A stretch of DNA of 64,000 nucleotides from Bradyrhizobium sp. CIAT3101 (GTDB lineage Bacteria > Pseudomonadota > Alphaproteobacteria > Rhizobiales > Xanthobacteraceae), in NCBI RefSeq assembly GCF_029714945.1, contig NZ_CP121634.1:2005001-2069000 (forward strand), in the 5' to 3' direction. How positions within the stretch are numbered: position 1 is the first letter of the stretch; each line of letters begins with the position of its first letter. This document shows, piece after piece, positions 45,346 to 54,146 of the stretch. Below the pieces are notes generated by a model. It did not search any database. It was given only the letters and a program-made list of their open reading frames with translations, and was not told where the DNA came from. The position numbers and the translations under genes are program-made.

Positions 45346-46596
45346 CTAACGGTTCGGTTCCGCCATCGCTTCTACACCGCGAAACTGCGTCGCGACGGTC
45401 AACGCACCGATCTTCCGGCCCATGTCCTTGCCGATCTCGGTCGAGAACCGGTAGTGGAAGCCGGCCCAGATACGGGCGTTGGAGACTTCGTCGCTATAAT
45501 CCTGGAGCCGGGACCATTTGCGCGTGACGCCCGGTGCGGTGGGGCTGGTCAGCGAGAATTCGCCGAAATCCCCAACGACGGTCTGGAGCACGGTCGAGAT
45601 CGCCGCCGACACGATGCAGTGGGCGCAGGGATATTCCGGGTGCATCGGTGTTTCCCCCAGCGGTAGCCAGGACGGATCGCGAGGCGTCGCCGCATTCGAC
45701 GTCAGATCGGCGTTGCGTATGGCCGTGATCGGTCGCCAGAAATTGTAATGGTACTTCGCGTCAAATACGGCGACGATGGCATCGTTGCCCGCAATCGACG
45801 TCAGCGCGTACAGCCGGGCGCAGTCGACGAGATCCATGCCCTTGGCCATCGCCGCCTGCCTCACAATCGGATTGTAGGTGCGCGCGCCGACAAAGAACCA
45901 GAAGCGACCGATCGTCGTTTGCTCGGGGGTCCGGGTCGGGCTGCTTCGGCTACCGATCTCGCGGATCTCATTGACGTCTCGGGTCCAAACCTCTGAATCA
46001 AGAGCCGGCGGGGGCCCGGGGCGAAACTGCGATCCGGAGGCCATGACCCAGGGCGTGGTCGCACCCGTGGTTGTGAAACTCGGGATGGTGGTAGGGACGT
46101 AAGCACCCGGTGTCGTCAGCGGGCGGTAGGTTTCCGGAGCGGCGCTGCCGTCATTCGCGCGAAGCTCGATGATCTTCACTGCGGCCTCTCTTCCGAGCTC
46201 AATGCCGGCGGTCTTGGAATCGCCGTCGGCAATGGGCGCCAGAGAGCTTGTCAACGTCGCATCCAGGTCCGGCCTGAGGTCTGGATAGATCGACAGCAGC
46301 ACGTCGTGAGCCGCAACTGCCGCCGCAGCTTCCCGCGACGTCGAACGGTCTGCGGGCAGGGAGACTTTGTAGGGCGCGTACCGGCGATCAATCGCGTTGA
46401 CCGCCTCGAACATTGCGACGTGCATCATGGACAAGGTGCGGCTGTGCGGCGCTGGAGGAATTTGCTTCTCGGCAGCAATCGCGTCGGCCTTTGCATTCCA
46501 ATCCATGATCACGTCGGCGCGCGCAAGCGGTGTCGAAGCTGCGATCAGCGTTACAATCAGCGATAAGCGGGAGATCGTCCACGACGCGTATTTCAT
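45346..46596 (-). CDS. Exported vanadium-dependent haloperoxidase/PAP2-like protein
   Basis: A 416-residue protein with a signal peptide (LSLIVTLIAASTPLARA). The phosphate/vanadate site is recognisable: KYHYNFWRPITAI (lysine and arginine of motif 1), HPEYPCAHCIVSA (motif 2) and RIWAGFHYRFSTEIG (motif 3). Motif 2 reads PCAH rather than the usual PSGH, so serine and glycine are replaced by cysteine and alanine. The protein could be a vanadium haloperoxidase or an acid phosphatase of the same fold. ATG 46596 is chosen. No operon partner. Confidence 0.85.
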   Translation of the reverse strand: MKYASWTISRLSLIVTLIAASTPLARADVIMDWNAKADAIAAEKQIPPAPHSRTLSMMHVAMFEAVNAIDRRYAPYKVSLPADRSTSREAAAAVAAHDVLLSIYPDLRPDLDATLTSSLAPIADGDSKTAGIELGREAAVKIIELRANDGSAAPETYRPLTTPGAYVPTTIPSFTTTGATTPWVMASGSQFRPGPPPALDSEVWTRDVNEIREIGSRSSPTRTPEQTTIGRFWFFVGARTYNPIVRQAAMAKGMDLVDCARLYALTSIAGNDAIVAVFDAKYHYNFWRPITAIRNADLTSNAATPRDPSWLPLGETPMHPEYPCAHCIVSAAISTVLQTVVGDFGEFSLTSPTAPGVTRKWSRLQDYSDEVSNARIWAGFHYRFSTEIGKDMGRKIGALTVATQFRGVEAMAEPNR

Positions 46597-46975
46597 GGCA
46601 TGCCCTTTCGATTGAAGGACGTTTCGCGAGGCCGGTGCGGCTCTGGCGGATTTCACATCGCGCTGCGCGAGGACTCTAGCTGTCTTGATCTGTTCTGCTT
46701 GTGAAATGCCTCACTCAGTGGCGGCACCGTATCGCGCAAGTTGTCGCGGCCGGCGGAATAGTCGAGGCTCGAATGGGTAGGCTTGGCTTACCGTTCGCGC
46801 TGTGTTGGGGAGTCGGCTATAGTCGGCTCAAGCTGCCAGTTGGACGTGCCGAAGTCCGAAGCTGGATTTTTTTCAAGGCAGCTCGCATGCCGTCGGCAGG
46901 CAATGCCTCGCTCTCGTTTCAGAGCTACTTTTCCGAGACTGCATTTTCGTTGCTGTAACCTCAACGGAGAGAAAC
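46597..46975. other. Intergenic region between haloperoxidase and GYD genes
   Basis: A 379-bp divergent region. I see no gene, repeat or clear promoter motif. It presumably holds both promoters. Confidence 0.6.
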
Positions 46976-47308
46976 ATGCCGTTGTTCATCTCGTACGTCT
47001 CGTACTCAAATACCGGGATCAAGGGAATGATAGACAAGCCGATCGATCGCACGGCGGTCATCGGCGCGATGGTGGAAAAGGCCGGCGGAAGGCTCCAGGG
47101 AGCCTTCATGACCACCGGTCCGCATGACGCGCTGCTCGTCACGGAGTTTCCCGATGGAGCGGATGCCGTCGCTATCGCGATGGCCGCCGCCGCAAGCGGC
47201 GCCATTGCCAAAATCGAGACGGTGCGCGCCTGGAAGATGAGTGAATTTAAAGCTGTCGCGGAAAAGGCCGCGAAGCTTGCAAGTGTGTACGTACCGCCAG
47301 GCAAGTAA
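46976..47308 (+). CDS. GYD domain protein
   Basis: A 110-residue protein matching the GYD family: LFISYVSYSNTGIKGMIDKP near the N-terminus, KAGGRLQGAFMTTGPHDALL, and FPDGADAVAIAMAAAASGAI. These are small alpha-beta proteins of unknown function. CGGAGAG lies just upstream of ATG 46976. It stands alone between two genes of the other strand. Confidence 0.9.
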   Translation: MPLFISYVSYSNTGIKGMIDKPIDRTAVIGAMVEKAGGRLQGAFMTTGPHDALLVTEFPDGADAVAIAMAAAASGAIAKIETVRAWKMSEFKAVAEKAAKLASVYVPPGK

Positions 47309-47410
47309 TCTGACACGAGCGTAGTGGCCGCTTGGCCAAACACCCACGGTCGGGTCGTCCCGGCCGTGAGGCCCCGGGGGCGGGCGTCACGAGACCGGCA
47401 AGCTGGTTGC

Positions 47411-48796
47411 CTACGCTCCCATCATCGGCATCCGCGGATATTCACCCGGCGTGCCGGCCGGCGTGATCGGGATGCCGCCGTCGGCGTATTCGTTGAGCTT
47501 GTTGCGCAGCGTGCGGATCGAGATGCCGAGGATGTTCGCGGCATGGGTCCGGTTGCCGAGGCAGTGCTTGAGCGTCTCCAGGATCAGGTCGCGTTCGACG
47601 TCGGCGACGGTGCGGCCGACGAGGGCACGCGTGACCTGCTCGGCAGCCATGGTGGCGTGCGCCACGGCCGGCGCCGTCTTGGCGAGGTCGAGGCGGTCGC
47701 CGTCCGGGGTGAGGATCGCGTCGGGTCCGATCTCGTCGCCCTGCGCCATCAGCACCGCGCGGTGCATGGTGTTCTCGAGCTCCCGGACGTTACCCTGCCA
47801 GCGATTGGTGGAGAGCACGCGCTTGGCTTCGGCCGAGATGGGGCGCATCGGCACGCCATTGGCCTCGGCATATTTCTTCACGAAGTGCTGGGCGAGCTCC
47901 ATGATGTCGGCTGGACGCTCGCGCAGCGGCGGGATCTTCAGATTCACGACGTTGAGGCGGAACAGCAGGTCCTCGCGGAACGTGCCTTCGCGCACGGCTT
48001 CCGCCAGGTTACGGTTCGAGGTCGCGATGATGCGGATATCGACCGGCACCGGCTTGGTGCCGCCGACGCGATCGATCACGCGCTCCTGGATGGCGCGGAG
48101 CAGCTTTGACTGCAGGCGGACGTCCATCTCGGAGATTTCGTCCAGCAGCAGCGTGCCGCCGGTCGCTTCCTCGAATTTGCCGATGCGGCGGGCGATCGCG
48201 CCGGTGAAGGCACCCTTCTCATGGCCGAACAGCTCGGATTCCAGGAGATGCTCGGGGATCGCGGCGCAGTTGATCGAGATGAACGGGCGCTTGGCGCGGG
48301 CCGAGCGGGTGTGGACGTAGCGCGCCAGCACTTCCTTGCCGGTGCCGGATTCGCCGGTGATCATCACCGAGGCGTCGGAGCCGGCGATCTGCTGGGCGAG
48401 CTTGATGACGCGCGCCATGGCTTCGTCGCGATAGACCAGCTCGCGGGAATCGTTGGCGACGGCCGCCAGCACCGCGGCGATCAGCTCCGGATCCGGCGGC
48501 AGCGGGATGTATTCCTTGGCGCCGGCGTGGATCGCGGCGACCGCGGCGCGAGCGTCGTTGGTGATGCCGCAGGCGACGATCGGGGCGTGGATGTGCTCGA
48601 CCTCGAGCCGCATCACGAGGTCGCGGATATCGAGGGCGACGTCGACCAGCAGGAGGTCGGCGCCCTTGCCGCCGCGCAGCACGCGCATCGCCTGTTCGTG
48701 ATCCTCGGCGTGGGTCACGGTGGCGCCGTTCTCCATCGCGATCTTGGTGGCGGTGGTGAGCTGGCCCTTCAATGTGCCAACGATGAGAAGCCGCAT
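47411..48796 (-). CDS. flbD: Flagellar sigma-54-dependent transcriptional regulator
   Basis: A 461-residue regulator. The N-terminal receiver-like domain (residues 1-115) is degenerate. The AAA+ domain begins near residue 128: Walker A GESGTGKEVLARYVH, the sigma-54 contact loop ELFGHEKGAFTGA, and Walker B GGTLLLDEISEM. The C-terminal Fis-type helix-turn-helix is HCLGNRTHAANILGISIRTL. In Caulobacter FlbD activates later flagellar genes and represses fliF. Here it is the last gene of fliF-fliG-fliH-fliN-flbD, the same order as in Caulobacter. It lies 53 bp after fliN. Confidence 0.95.
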   Translation of the reverse strand: MRLLIVGTLKGQLTTATKIAMENGATVTHAEDHEQAMRVLRGGKGADLLLVDVALDIRDLVMRLEVEHIHAPIVACGITNDARAAVAAIHAGAKEYIPLPPDPELIAAVLAAVANDSRELVYRDEAMARVIKLAQQIAGSDASVMITGESGTGKEVLARYVHTRSARAKRPFISINCAAIPEHLLESELFGHEKGAFTGAIARRIGKFEEATGGTLLLDEISEMDVRLQSKLLRAIQERVIDRVGGTKPVPVDIRIIATSNRNLAEAVREGTFREDLLFRLNVVNLKIPPLRERPADIMELAQHFVKKYAEANGVPMRPISAEAKRVLSTNRWQGNVRELENTMHRAVLMAQGDEIGPDAILTPDGDRLDLAKTAPAVAHATMAAEQVTRALVGRTVADVERDLILETLKHCLGNRTHAANILGISIRTLRNKLNEYADGGIPITPAGTPGEYPRMPMMGA

Positions 48797-48849
48797 GTCA
48801 GTCTCCTGTCCGTCTGTTCGCGCTGCCGCGCGTCATTCCCTGTTTGGCG

Positions 48850-49200
48850 CTAGCCGCGTTCAGTCCTGATGATTTCCGTCATGGTCACGCCGAGCTTGTC
48901 CTCGACCAGCACCACCTCGCCGCGGGCGACGAGCTTGTTGTTGACGTAGATGTCGATGGCCTCGCCGACGCGCCGGTCGAGCTCCAACACGGTGCCGGGC
49001 CCGAGCTTCAGCAGCTCGCCGACGTCCATCTTGGAGCGGCCGAGCACGGCCGAGACCTGTACCGGCACGTCGAAGACGGCCTCGAGGTCGGCGGCGACGC
49101 GCGAGGCATATTCGTCCTCATTGTAGCTCACATCGGCGCCGGTCGGCGGTAATGGGCCGTTGAGGTCGGGCAGCGGGACCTGTCCGTCGTTGTCGCTCAT
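48850..49200 (-). CDS. fliN: Flagellar motor switch protein FliN
   Basis: A 116-residue C-ring component. The conserved domain spans residues 38-112: VFDVPVQVSAVLGRSKMDVG, LLKLGPGTVLELDRRVGEAI and VNNKLVARGEVVLVEDKLGV, ending in TEIIRT. The first 35 residues are acidic and disordered. Its start is 3 bp from the fliH stop. FliN binds CheY-P and helps to dock the export apparatus. Confidence 0.96.
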   Translation of the reverse strand: MSDNDGQVPLPDLNGPLPPTGADVSYNEDEYASRVAADLEAVFDVPVQVSAVLGRSKMDVGELLKLGPGTVLELDRRVGEAIDIYVNNKLVARGEVVLVEDKLGVTMTEIIRTERG

Positions 49201-49203
49201 GGC

Positions 49204-49824
49204 TTAATTCCCCCTGCGGGACGCGATATAGCGTCCGACCATGTCGTCGATCTTGGCCGCGATGGCGTGGCGCTCCAGCACGACGCCGCCATCGGCCCAT
49301 TCGATCCGGCAGTCGCCGGTGGCAATTTCGGGTTCGGCCAGGATCACCAGCCGTCCTTCGAAGCCGCTTTGCTTGGCCAGCCGCTCGATCTTCTCGCGCG
49401 CGCTGTCGTAGAGCGCGTCGTTGATGCGGACGACGAGATGCGGCGTCGCGACCAGATGCGAGAAGCAGTCCTTGACCAGACCCATGATCTCGCCGAGCGG
49501 CTCGGCGGCGACCAGGTCGGCGCACAGCTTTCGTGCGACCGCGACCGCGACGTCGACCGCCTCGGTCTCCATCTTGCTCTCGATGTTGCCGATCCCTGCG
49601 GCGATGCCCCGGATCGCGATGTTGATCTCTTCCATGGCGAGCGCGACGCGACGGTCGCTCTCGGCCTTGGCCTCGCGCTGGCCCGCGGCAAAGCCGTCCT
49701 GATAGGCGCGCGCTTCGGCTTCCGCGACCTTCTGCGCGATCTCGGCCGCGGTCGCCGCCTTCTCGCGCGTCCGGTCGGGCGCGGCGAAGTCGGTGTCGAA
49801 CAGGAATTTGGCCGGAGCGCCCAT
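49204..49824 (-). CDS. fliH: Flagellar export regulator FliH
   Basis: A 206-residue protein. Residues 15-65 form a charged, alanine-rich coiled coil (KAATAAEIAQKVAEAEARAY, DGFAAGQREAKAESDRRVA). The C-terminal domain resembles FliH/YscL (ARKLCADLVAAEPLGEIMGL and VRINDALYDSAREKIERLAK). FliH regulates the export ATPase FliI. Its ATG shares one base with the fliG stop (TGATG), so translation is coupled. An in-frame TTG at 49827 is rejected. It lies between fliG and fliN, as in Caulobacter. Confidence 0.9.
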   Translation of the reverse strand: MGAPAKFLFDTDFAAPDRTREKAATAAEIAQKVAEAEARAYQDGFAAGQREAKAESDRRVALAMEEINIAIRGIAAGIGNIESKMETEAVDVAVAVARKLCADLVAAEPLGEIMGLVKDCFSHLVATPHLVVRINDALYDSAREKIERLAKQSGFEGRLVILAEPEIATGDCRIEWADGGVVLERHAIAAKIDDMVGRYIASRRGN

Positions 49825-50915
49825 CAATACACCAGCTCGTCGTCAGCGCGGTTCTTGGTCAGCATGATCTCGCCCTTGGCGGCGAGGTCTTTTGCGAGGT
49901 TGACCAGCAGCGCCTGGGCCTCGTCGACGTCGCGCAGGCGCACCGGACCCATCGCCGCCATGTCGTCCTGCAACATCTTGGCCGCGCGCGAGGACATGTT
50001 GCCGAAGAAGAAGTTGCGGACATCCTCGTTGGCGCTCTTCAGCGCCACGCCGAGCTTGTCCTTGTCGACGTTGCGCATCAGGGTCTGGGCCGAGCCGGAA
50101 TCGAGCTTCACGAGGTCGTCGAAGGTGAACATCAGCGCCTTGATGCGCTCGGCGGATTCGCGGTTCTCTTCTTCGAGCGAGGTGATGAAGCGGGTTTCGG
50201 TCTGGCGGTCGAAATTGTTGAAGATTTCCGCCATCACCTCGTGGGCGTCGCGGCGGCGGGTCTGCGACAGGTTGGACATGAATTCGGTGCGCAGCGTCTT
50301 TTCCACGCTCTCGATCACCTCCTTCTGCACCGCTTCCATCTTCAGCATGCGGTTGACGACGTCGAGCGCGAGGTCCTCGGGGAAGATGCCGAGCACGCGC
50401 GCGGCATGCTCAGGCTTCAGCTTCGACAACACTACCGCGATGGTCTGCGGATATTCGTTCTTGAGGTAGTTGGCGAGAACCTCTTCCTGCACGTTGGACA
50501 GCTTTTCCCACATGTTGCGCCCCGCGGGGCCGCGGATCTCGTCCATGATGCCGTTGACGCGCTCCGGCGCCAGATATTGCTGCAGCAGACGCTCGGTGGC
50601 GTCGAAATTGCCCATCAGCGCGCCGGAGGCCGACATGCGCGAGACGAATTCGAGCAGCATGTCCTCGACCGTGTCGACCTCGACGGTGCCGAGCGTCGAC
50701 ATTTCCAGCGAGAGCTGGCGCACCTCGTCGTCGTCGAGCAGCGACCAGATCTTGCCGCCATATTGCTCGCCGAGTGCCAGCATCAGGATCGCGGCACGCT
50801 TCGGTCCGGCCACCGCTTCGACCTTGGCGCCCGTGCGGCTGCCGGCACGCTGGCCGAGCGTGGAGATCACGCTGGTGATGTCGTTCGAGTTGGCGTTCTG
50901 CAGATTGCCGGCCAT
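49824..50915 (-). CDS. fliG: Flagellar motor switch protein FliG
   Basis: A 363-residue C-ring protein that couples stator and rotor. Typical motifs are [39 protein letters not shown], and [20 protein letters not shown] followed by [20 protein letters not shown]. The C-terminal torque-generating domain ([20 protein letters not shown] and [20 protein letters not shown]) is intact. It is 15 bp downstream of fliF and overlaps fliH by one base. Confidence 0.97.
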   Translation of the reverse strand: MAGNLQNANSNDITSVISTLGQRAGSRTGAKVEAVAGPKRAAILMLALGEQYGGKIWSLLDDDEVRQLSLEMSTLGTVEVDTVEDMLLEFVSRMSASGALMGNFDATERLLQQYLAPERVNGIMDEIRGPAGRNMWEKLSNVQEEVLANYLKNEYPQTIAVVLSKLKPEHAARVLGIFPEDLALDVVNRMLKMEAVQKEVIESVEKTLRTEFMSNLSQTRRRDAHEVMAEIFNNFDRQTETRFITSLEEENRESAERIKALMFTFDDLVKLDSGSAQTLMRNVDKDKLGVALKSANEDVRNFFFGNMSSRAAKMLQDDMAAMGPVRLRDVDEAQALLVNLAKDLAAKGEIMLTKNRADDELVY

Positions 50916-50929
50916 GTCAGTTCACTCGA

Positions 50930-52555
50930 TCATTTCGTGGGTTCGGTCAGCCATTGACGGATGATGGCGACGGTTTCGTTGGGGTTGCGTTCGGCGAGCT
51001 CGCCGACGCGATGAACGGACTGGGCGTGGACCTGGCCCTGGATGGTGGCGACGTCGATGGCGCTGGCGGCGCCGCCCGGGATCAGGGCCTGGCCGCCGGA
51101 GCCTGCCGCCGCAGATGCGCCCTCTTCGGACGCGGCGGGGCCGGCGAGGACGCCGGAGATGGCGGCGGCGACTTCGTCGGAGGCGAGGATGCGCTTCACC
51201 AGCGGACGGATCACCATGAACATCACGACCAGGCCGAGCAGCATCATCACGCCGAGCTCGACGAAGTACATGACGTCGTCCTTGGTGAACTGCAGCATGC
51301 CGAGGAAGCCGGAGGGCTCGGTGATCGGGGCGGTGGAGGGCGCGTCGGCAAAGCGCAGATTGACGACCTCGACCTGATCGCCGCGCTTCTGGTCGAAGCC
51401 GATCGCCGAGCGCACCAGGGTGGCGATGCGGTCGAGCTGCTCCTTGCTGCGGTCGGTGTAGGCGAGCTCGCCCTTGTCGTTCTTGGCGTAGATGCCGTCG
51501 ACCAGCACCGCGACCGAGATGCGGTTGACCCGGCCGGCCTCGGTCACTTCGGTCTTGGTGGTGCGGGAGATCTCGTAATTGTTGGTCTCTTCGGTCTTCT
51601 TGCTTTGGTCCTTCGCCGCCGGGCCGCTGTTCTGCTGCTGGCCGGGGAGCTCGTTGTTGACCGTGACCTGGCCGTTATTGTCGGCGGTCATGCTCTGCTC
51701 TTCGCGGGTCTGGCTCGAGCGCAGCACGCGGCCTTCGGGATCGAACTTGTCCGAGGTCTGGGTGATCTTGTTGAAGTCGAAATCGGCTGAGAGCTGGACG
51801 CGGGCGCGGCCCGAACCGACCACCGAGGAGACGATGTCCTCGACCTGCTTGCGCATCCGCTTCTCGAAGGCGGTGCGGCGCTCATCGCCGAGCGCCTGCT
51901 CCGGATCGGTGGCGGCACCGTCGGCGAGCAGCTGGCCGGCTTCGTCGACGATCGAGACCCGTTGCGGCTTCAACCCGTTGACGGCGGACGCGACGAGGTG
52001 GCGGATCGCGCGGATCTGCTGGGCTTCGAGCGAGCCGCGGACCCGGACCACGATCGAGGCCGACGGCTCCGGCGCCTCGCGCGCGAACAGCGGACGCTCG
52101 GGCAGCACGAGGTGGACGCGGGCGGCCTGAATCCGGTCGATGGCGCGGATGGTACGGGCGAGCTCGCCCTCCAGCGCGCGCAAGTGATTGATATTCTGGA
52201 CGAAAGAGGTGGTGCCGAGTGCGTCCGATTTGTCGAACACTTCGTAGCCGATGCCGCCGCCCTTGGGCAGGCCGCCCTCGGCGAGCTTCATGCGGAGCCG
52301 GGTGACCTTGTCCTTGGGCACCATGATGATGGTGCCTTCATTGCGCAGCTCGAACTGGATGCCCTGGCGTTCCAGGTCTTTGATAATGCTGGAAGAATCT
52401 TCAACCGAGAGGTCGGTGAACAGCGTCGTCATCTGGGGCGTGGTGACGCGCATGATGACGAAGGCAAAGAAGCCGATGAGCGCGGCGGTGACCGCGATCA
52501 TCGCCCCGAAGCGGGCGGCGCCGATACCTTTTAAGAAGTCCGCAAGACCTTGCAA
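50930..52555 (-). CDS. fliF: Flagellar MS-ring protein FliF
   Basis: A 541-residue inner-membrane ring protein. The first span is near residues 16-38 (FGAMIAVTAALIGFFAFVIM) and the second near residues 435-455 (VELGVMMLLGLVVMFMVIRP). Periplasmic domains contain LAEGGLPKGGGIGYEVFDKS and ARVHLVLPERPLFAREAPEP. The C-terminal FliG-binding tail includes VGELAERNPNETVAIIRQWL. TTG 52555 is chosen as start because GGGGCGG precedes it and the protein then begins LQGLADFLKGIGAARFG, like other members; there is no suitable ATG. It is the first gene of the operon. Confidence 0.95.
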   Translation of the reverse strand: MQGLADFLKGIGAARFGAMIAVTAALIGFFAFVIMRVTTPQMTTLFTDLSVEDSSSIIKDLERQGIQFELRNEGTIIMVPKDKVTRLRMKLAEGGLPKGGGIGYEVFDKSDALGTTSFVQNINHLRALEGELARTIRAIDRIQAARVHLVLPERPLFAREAPEPSASIVVRVRGSLEAQQIRAIRHLVASAVNGLKPQRVSIVDEAGQLLADGAATDPEQALGDERRTAFEKRMRKQVEDIVSSVVGSGRARVQLSADFDFNKITQTSDKFDPEGRVLRSSQTREEQSMTADNNGQVTVNNELPGQQQNSGPAAKDQSKKTEETNNYEISRTTKTEVTEAGRVNRISVAVLVDGIYAKNDKGELAYTDRSKEQLDRIATLVRSAIGFDQKRGDQVEVVNLRFADAPSTAPITEPSGFLGMLQFTKDDVMYFVELGVMMLLGLVVMFMVIRPLVKRILASDEVAAAISGVLAGPAASEEGASAAAGSGGQALIPGGAASAIDVATIQGQVHAQSVHRVGELAERNPNETVAIIRQWLTEPTK

Positions 52556-52631
52556 GCAACCGCCCCGAAGCTTCGACCCGCAACTGAGCGGTCGAGTGGG
52601 CAATTATTGCCTAGGTGATGGTTTCGATATG

Positions 52632-52648
52632 GTTAACGAAGGTTAAGA
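52632..52648 (-). promoter_or_regulatory. Possible CtrA-like site upstream of fliF
   Basis: On the minus strand CTTAACCTTCGTTAACC contains two TTAA half-sites separated by 6 bp. The CtrA consensus is TTAA with a 7-bp spacer, so this is an imperfect match. It lies about 80 bp upstream of fliF, next to sciP, whose product inhibits CtrA. Confidence 0.35.
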
Positions 52649-52681
52649 GCTCGGACAAAAGTAGCGCCAAAACGAAACATG

Positions 52682-52715
52682 AAAAAAATCGGCCTCGCAG
52701 AGCGGGGCCGATTTT
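52682..52715 (-). terminator. Rho-independent terminator after sciP
   Basis: A perfect 10-bp stem (AAAATCGGCC and GGCCGATTTT) with an 11-nt loop lies 29 bp after the sciP stop. On the minus strand it is followed by a run of seven T. It separates sciP from fliF transcription. Confidence 0.88.
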
Positions 52716-52743
52716 CATCAAAAGCAGCAGATTTCCGGATCGC

Positions 52744-53019
52744 TTACTGGCGATATTGCTGAATGCGGGTGGTGCGAAGACCCGCCAGACCATGCTGGTC
52801 GATGGAAAACTGCCAGGAGAGGAATTCGTCGACCGTCAGGGTGTACCGGCTGCAGGCTTCCTCGAGCGAGAGAAGTCCGCCGCGCACAGCAGCGACGACT
52901 TCGGCCTTGCGGCGGATGACCCAGCGTTTGGTGCCGGGTGCGGGCAGATCTGCGATCGTCAGCGGACTGCCGTCCGGCCCGATGACGTATTTTACCCTCG
53001 GGCGATGGGGTTCTGTCAT
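52744..53019 (-). CDS. sciP: CtrA inhibitor SciP (DUF1153)
   Basis: A 91-residue DNA-associated regulator. The family pattern is complete: PRVKYVIGPDGSPLTIADLP, then KRWVIRRKAEVVAAVRGGLL and SLEEACSRYTLTVDEFLSWQ. The last part is a helix-turn-helix. In Caulobacter SciP restrains CtrA-dependent transcription, including flagellar genes, in G1 cells. ATG 53019 (MTEPHRP) is chosen. It is immediately upstream of fliF on the same strand but separated by a strong terminator. Confidence 0.95.
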   Translation of the reverse strand: MTEPHRPRVKYVIGPDGSPLTIADLPAPGTKRWVIRRKAEVVAAVRGGLLSLEEACSRYTLTVDEFLSWQFSIDQHGLAGLRTTRIQQYRQ

Positions 53020-53413
53020 GGCGTACTCACAAACTCTCAACCACTGAACTCACTTCACAACCCTACGCATGCGGGCTTAAAAATCCGCTAAGCCTAAGGC
53101 TTCAATACAATTCTCCTTGAAACTTGCGGGAACGCGACCGGCCCGGCGGGCTGAAAGCGCGATTTCAGCGGGCCGAGCGGGGGTCTTCGTAAATACTTTA
53201 CTAACGAACGAGGCCCGCAGTGATGCTTGCCGGGGCCTTTGAATGTCGTCCCGGCGAACGCCTGGACCCATACCGCGCGATCTATCGATGACACGCAGGT
53301 GGCAGTACCAAGATAGAATTCCTAACCACGGGTCTTCGTCAAACTGCTCCCTGTGGCTATGGATCCCGGCTTTCGCCGGGATGACACCGTATGCGTAGCG
53401 TCAGCGCGCCGCC
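53020..53413. other. Intergenic region between flgD and sciP with repeat elements
   Basis: A 394-bp region that contains the sciP promoter. The half nearest flgD holds repeat segments listed separately at 53244-53385. The half nearest sciP shows no clear gene or recognised motif. Confidence 0.6.
53244..53385. repeat. Intergenic repeats: TGTCGTCCCGGCGAACGCC and GGATCCCGGCTTTCGCCGGG
   Basis: The first segment (53244-53273) reads TGTCGTCCCGGCGAACGCCT and GGACCCATAC. The second (53358-53385) is a hairpin TCCCGGCTTTCGCCGGGA with flanking TATGGA and TGAC. Both are sequences I recall as widespread in rhizobial genomes. The second could act as a flgD transcription stop. Confidence 0.75.
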
Positions 53414-54133
53414 TTAGCTGCCGGAGCTGCTGCTGCTCGCCACCACGCTCTTCACCTGGCTCAGCGTGTAGCTGTTGCCGTCGATGGTGAGCAGCGGCGG
53501 CGACTGGGTCAGGTCGACGGAGCTCACCGTGCCCTGCACCTGCGCGGCGACGCCGACATTGTTGCCCGCGGCGTCCTTGCCGGTCGCCGTGATCGTGTAT
53601 TTGCCGTCGGGCCATTGCGTGCCGTCATTGCCCTGGCCGTTCCAGGTGAAGGGAATGTCGCTGCCGGCGCCGGCGGTGTATTGGCCGCTGAACACGGTCT
53701 GTCCGGTGGAATTGGCGATAGAGATATTGACCGTGGCGCTGGAGGGCACGTTGAGGTGCCAGGTCGCCGACGACTGCGACATCGTCGCGGTGGTGCCGTC
53801 GACCACGGCGGTCTTGCCGACGTAATCCAGCGCCTGGGTCGCCTGCGTGGTCTGCTGCAGGGTGACGAGCTGCGACAGCGAGTCGTTGGTCTTGAGCTGC
53901 TGCTCGACGCCGGCGAACTGCACCAGCTGCTGGGTGAACTGGTTGGTGTCGAGCGGATCGAGCGGGTTCTGGTTCTGCAGCTGCGTGGTCAGCAGCGTCA
54001 AAAAGGTCTGGAAGTTGCCGGCGAGCGTCGCGCCCGTGGACGAGCCCAGGCTCGAGCTCGACGAGGAGGACGACGAGGTCTGCGTGGTGCCGGAGACGAC
54101 TGACGGCGCGGTGGCGGCATTCGTGGTGGTCAT
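53414..54133 (-). CDS. flgD: Flagellar hook assembly protein FlgD
   Basis: A 239-residue hook-cap scaffold. The N-terminal signature is NFQTFLTLLTTQLQNQNPLD followed by PLDTNQFTQQLVQFAGVEQQ, typical of FlgD. The C-terminal half has the immunoglobulin-like/tudor pattern (VFSGQYTAGAGSDIPFTWNG, DGTQWPDGKYTITATG). A serine-rich spacer (SSSSSSSLGSSTG) lies before the core. ATG 54133 is 14 bp downstream of the fliK stop, so fliK and flgD are in one operon. It is exported through the flagellar secretion system. Confidence 0.95.
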   Translation of the reverse strand: MTTTNAATAPSVVSGTTQTSSSSSSSSSLGSSTGATLAGNFQTFLTLLTTQLQNQNPLDPLDTNQFTQQLVQFAGVEQQLKTNDSLSQLVTLQQTTQATQALDYVGKTAVVDGTTATMSQSSATWHLNVPSSATVNISIANSTGQTVFSGQYTAGAGSDIPFTWNGQGNDGTQWPDGKYTITATGKDAAGNNVGVAAQVQGTVSSVDLTQSPPLLTIDGNSYTLSQVKSVVASSSSSGS

Positions 54134-54146
54134 TGGCGAATACTCC

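Noticed and set aside
52556..52743. A sigma-54 promoter upstream of fliF (the TGGGCAATTATTGCC segment).
   Set aside because: The GG and GC doublets are not at the required 10-bp spacing and the orientation does not fit.
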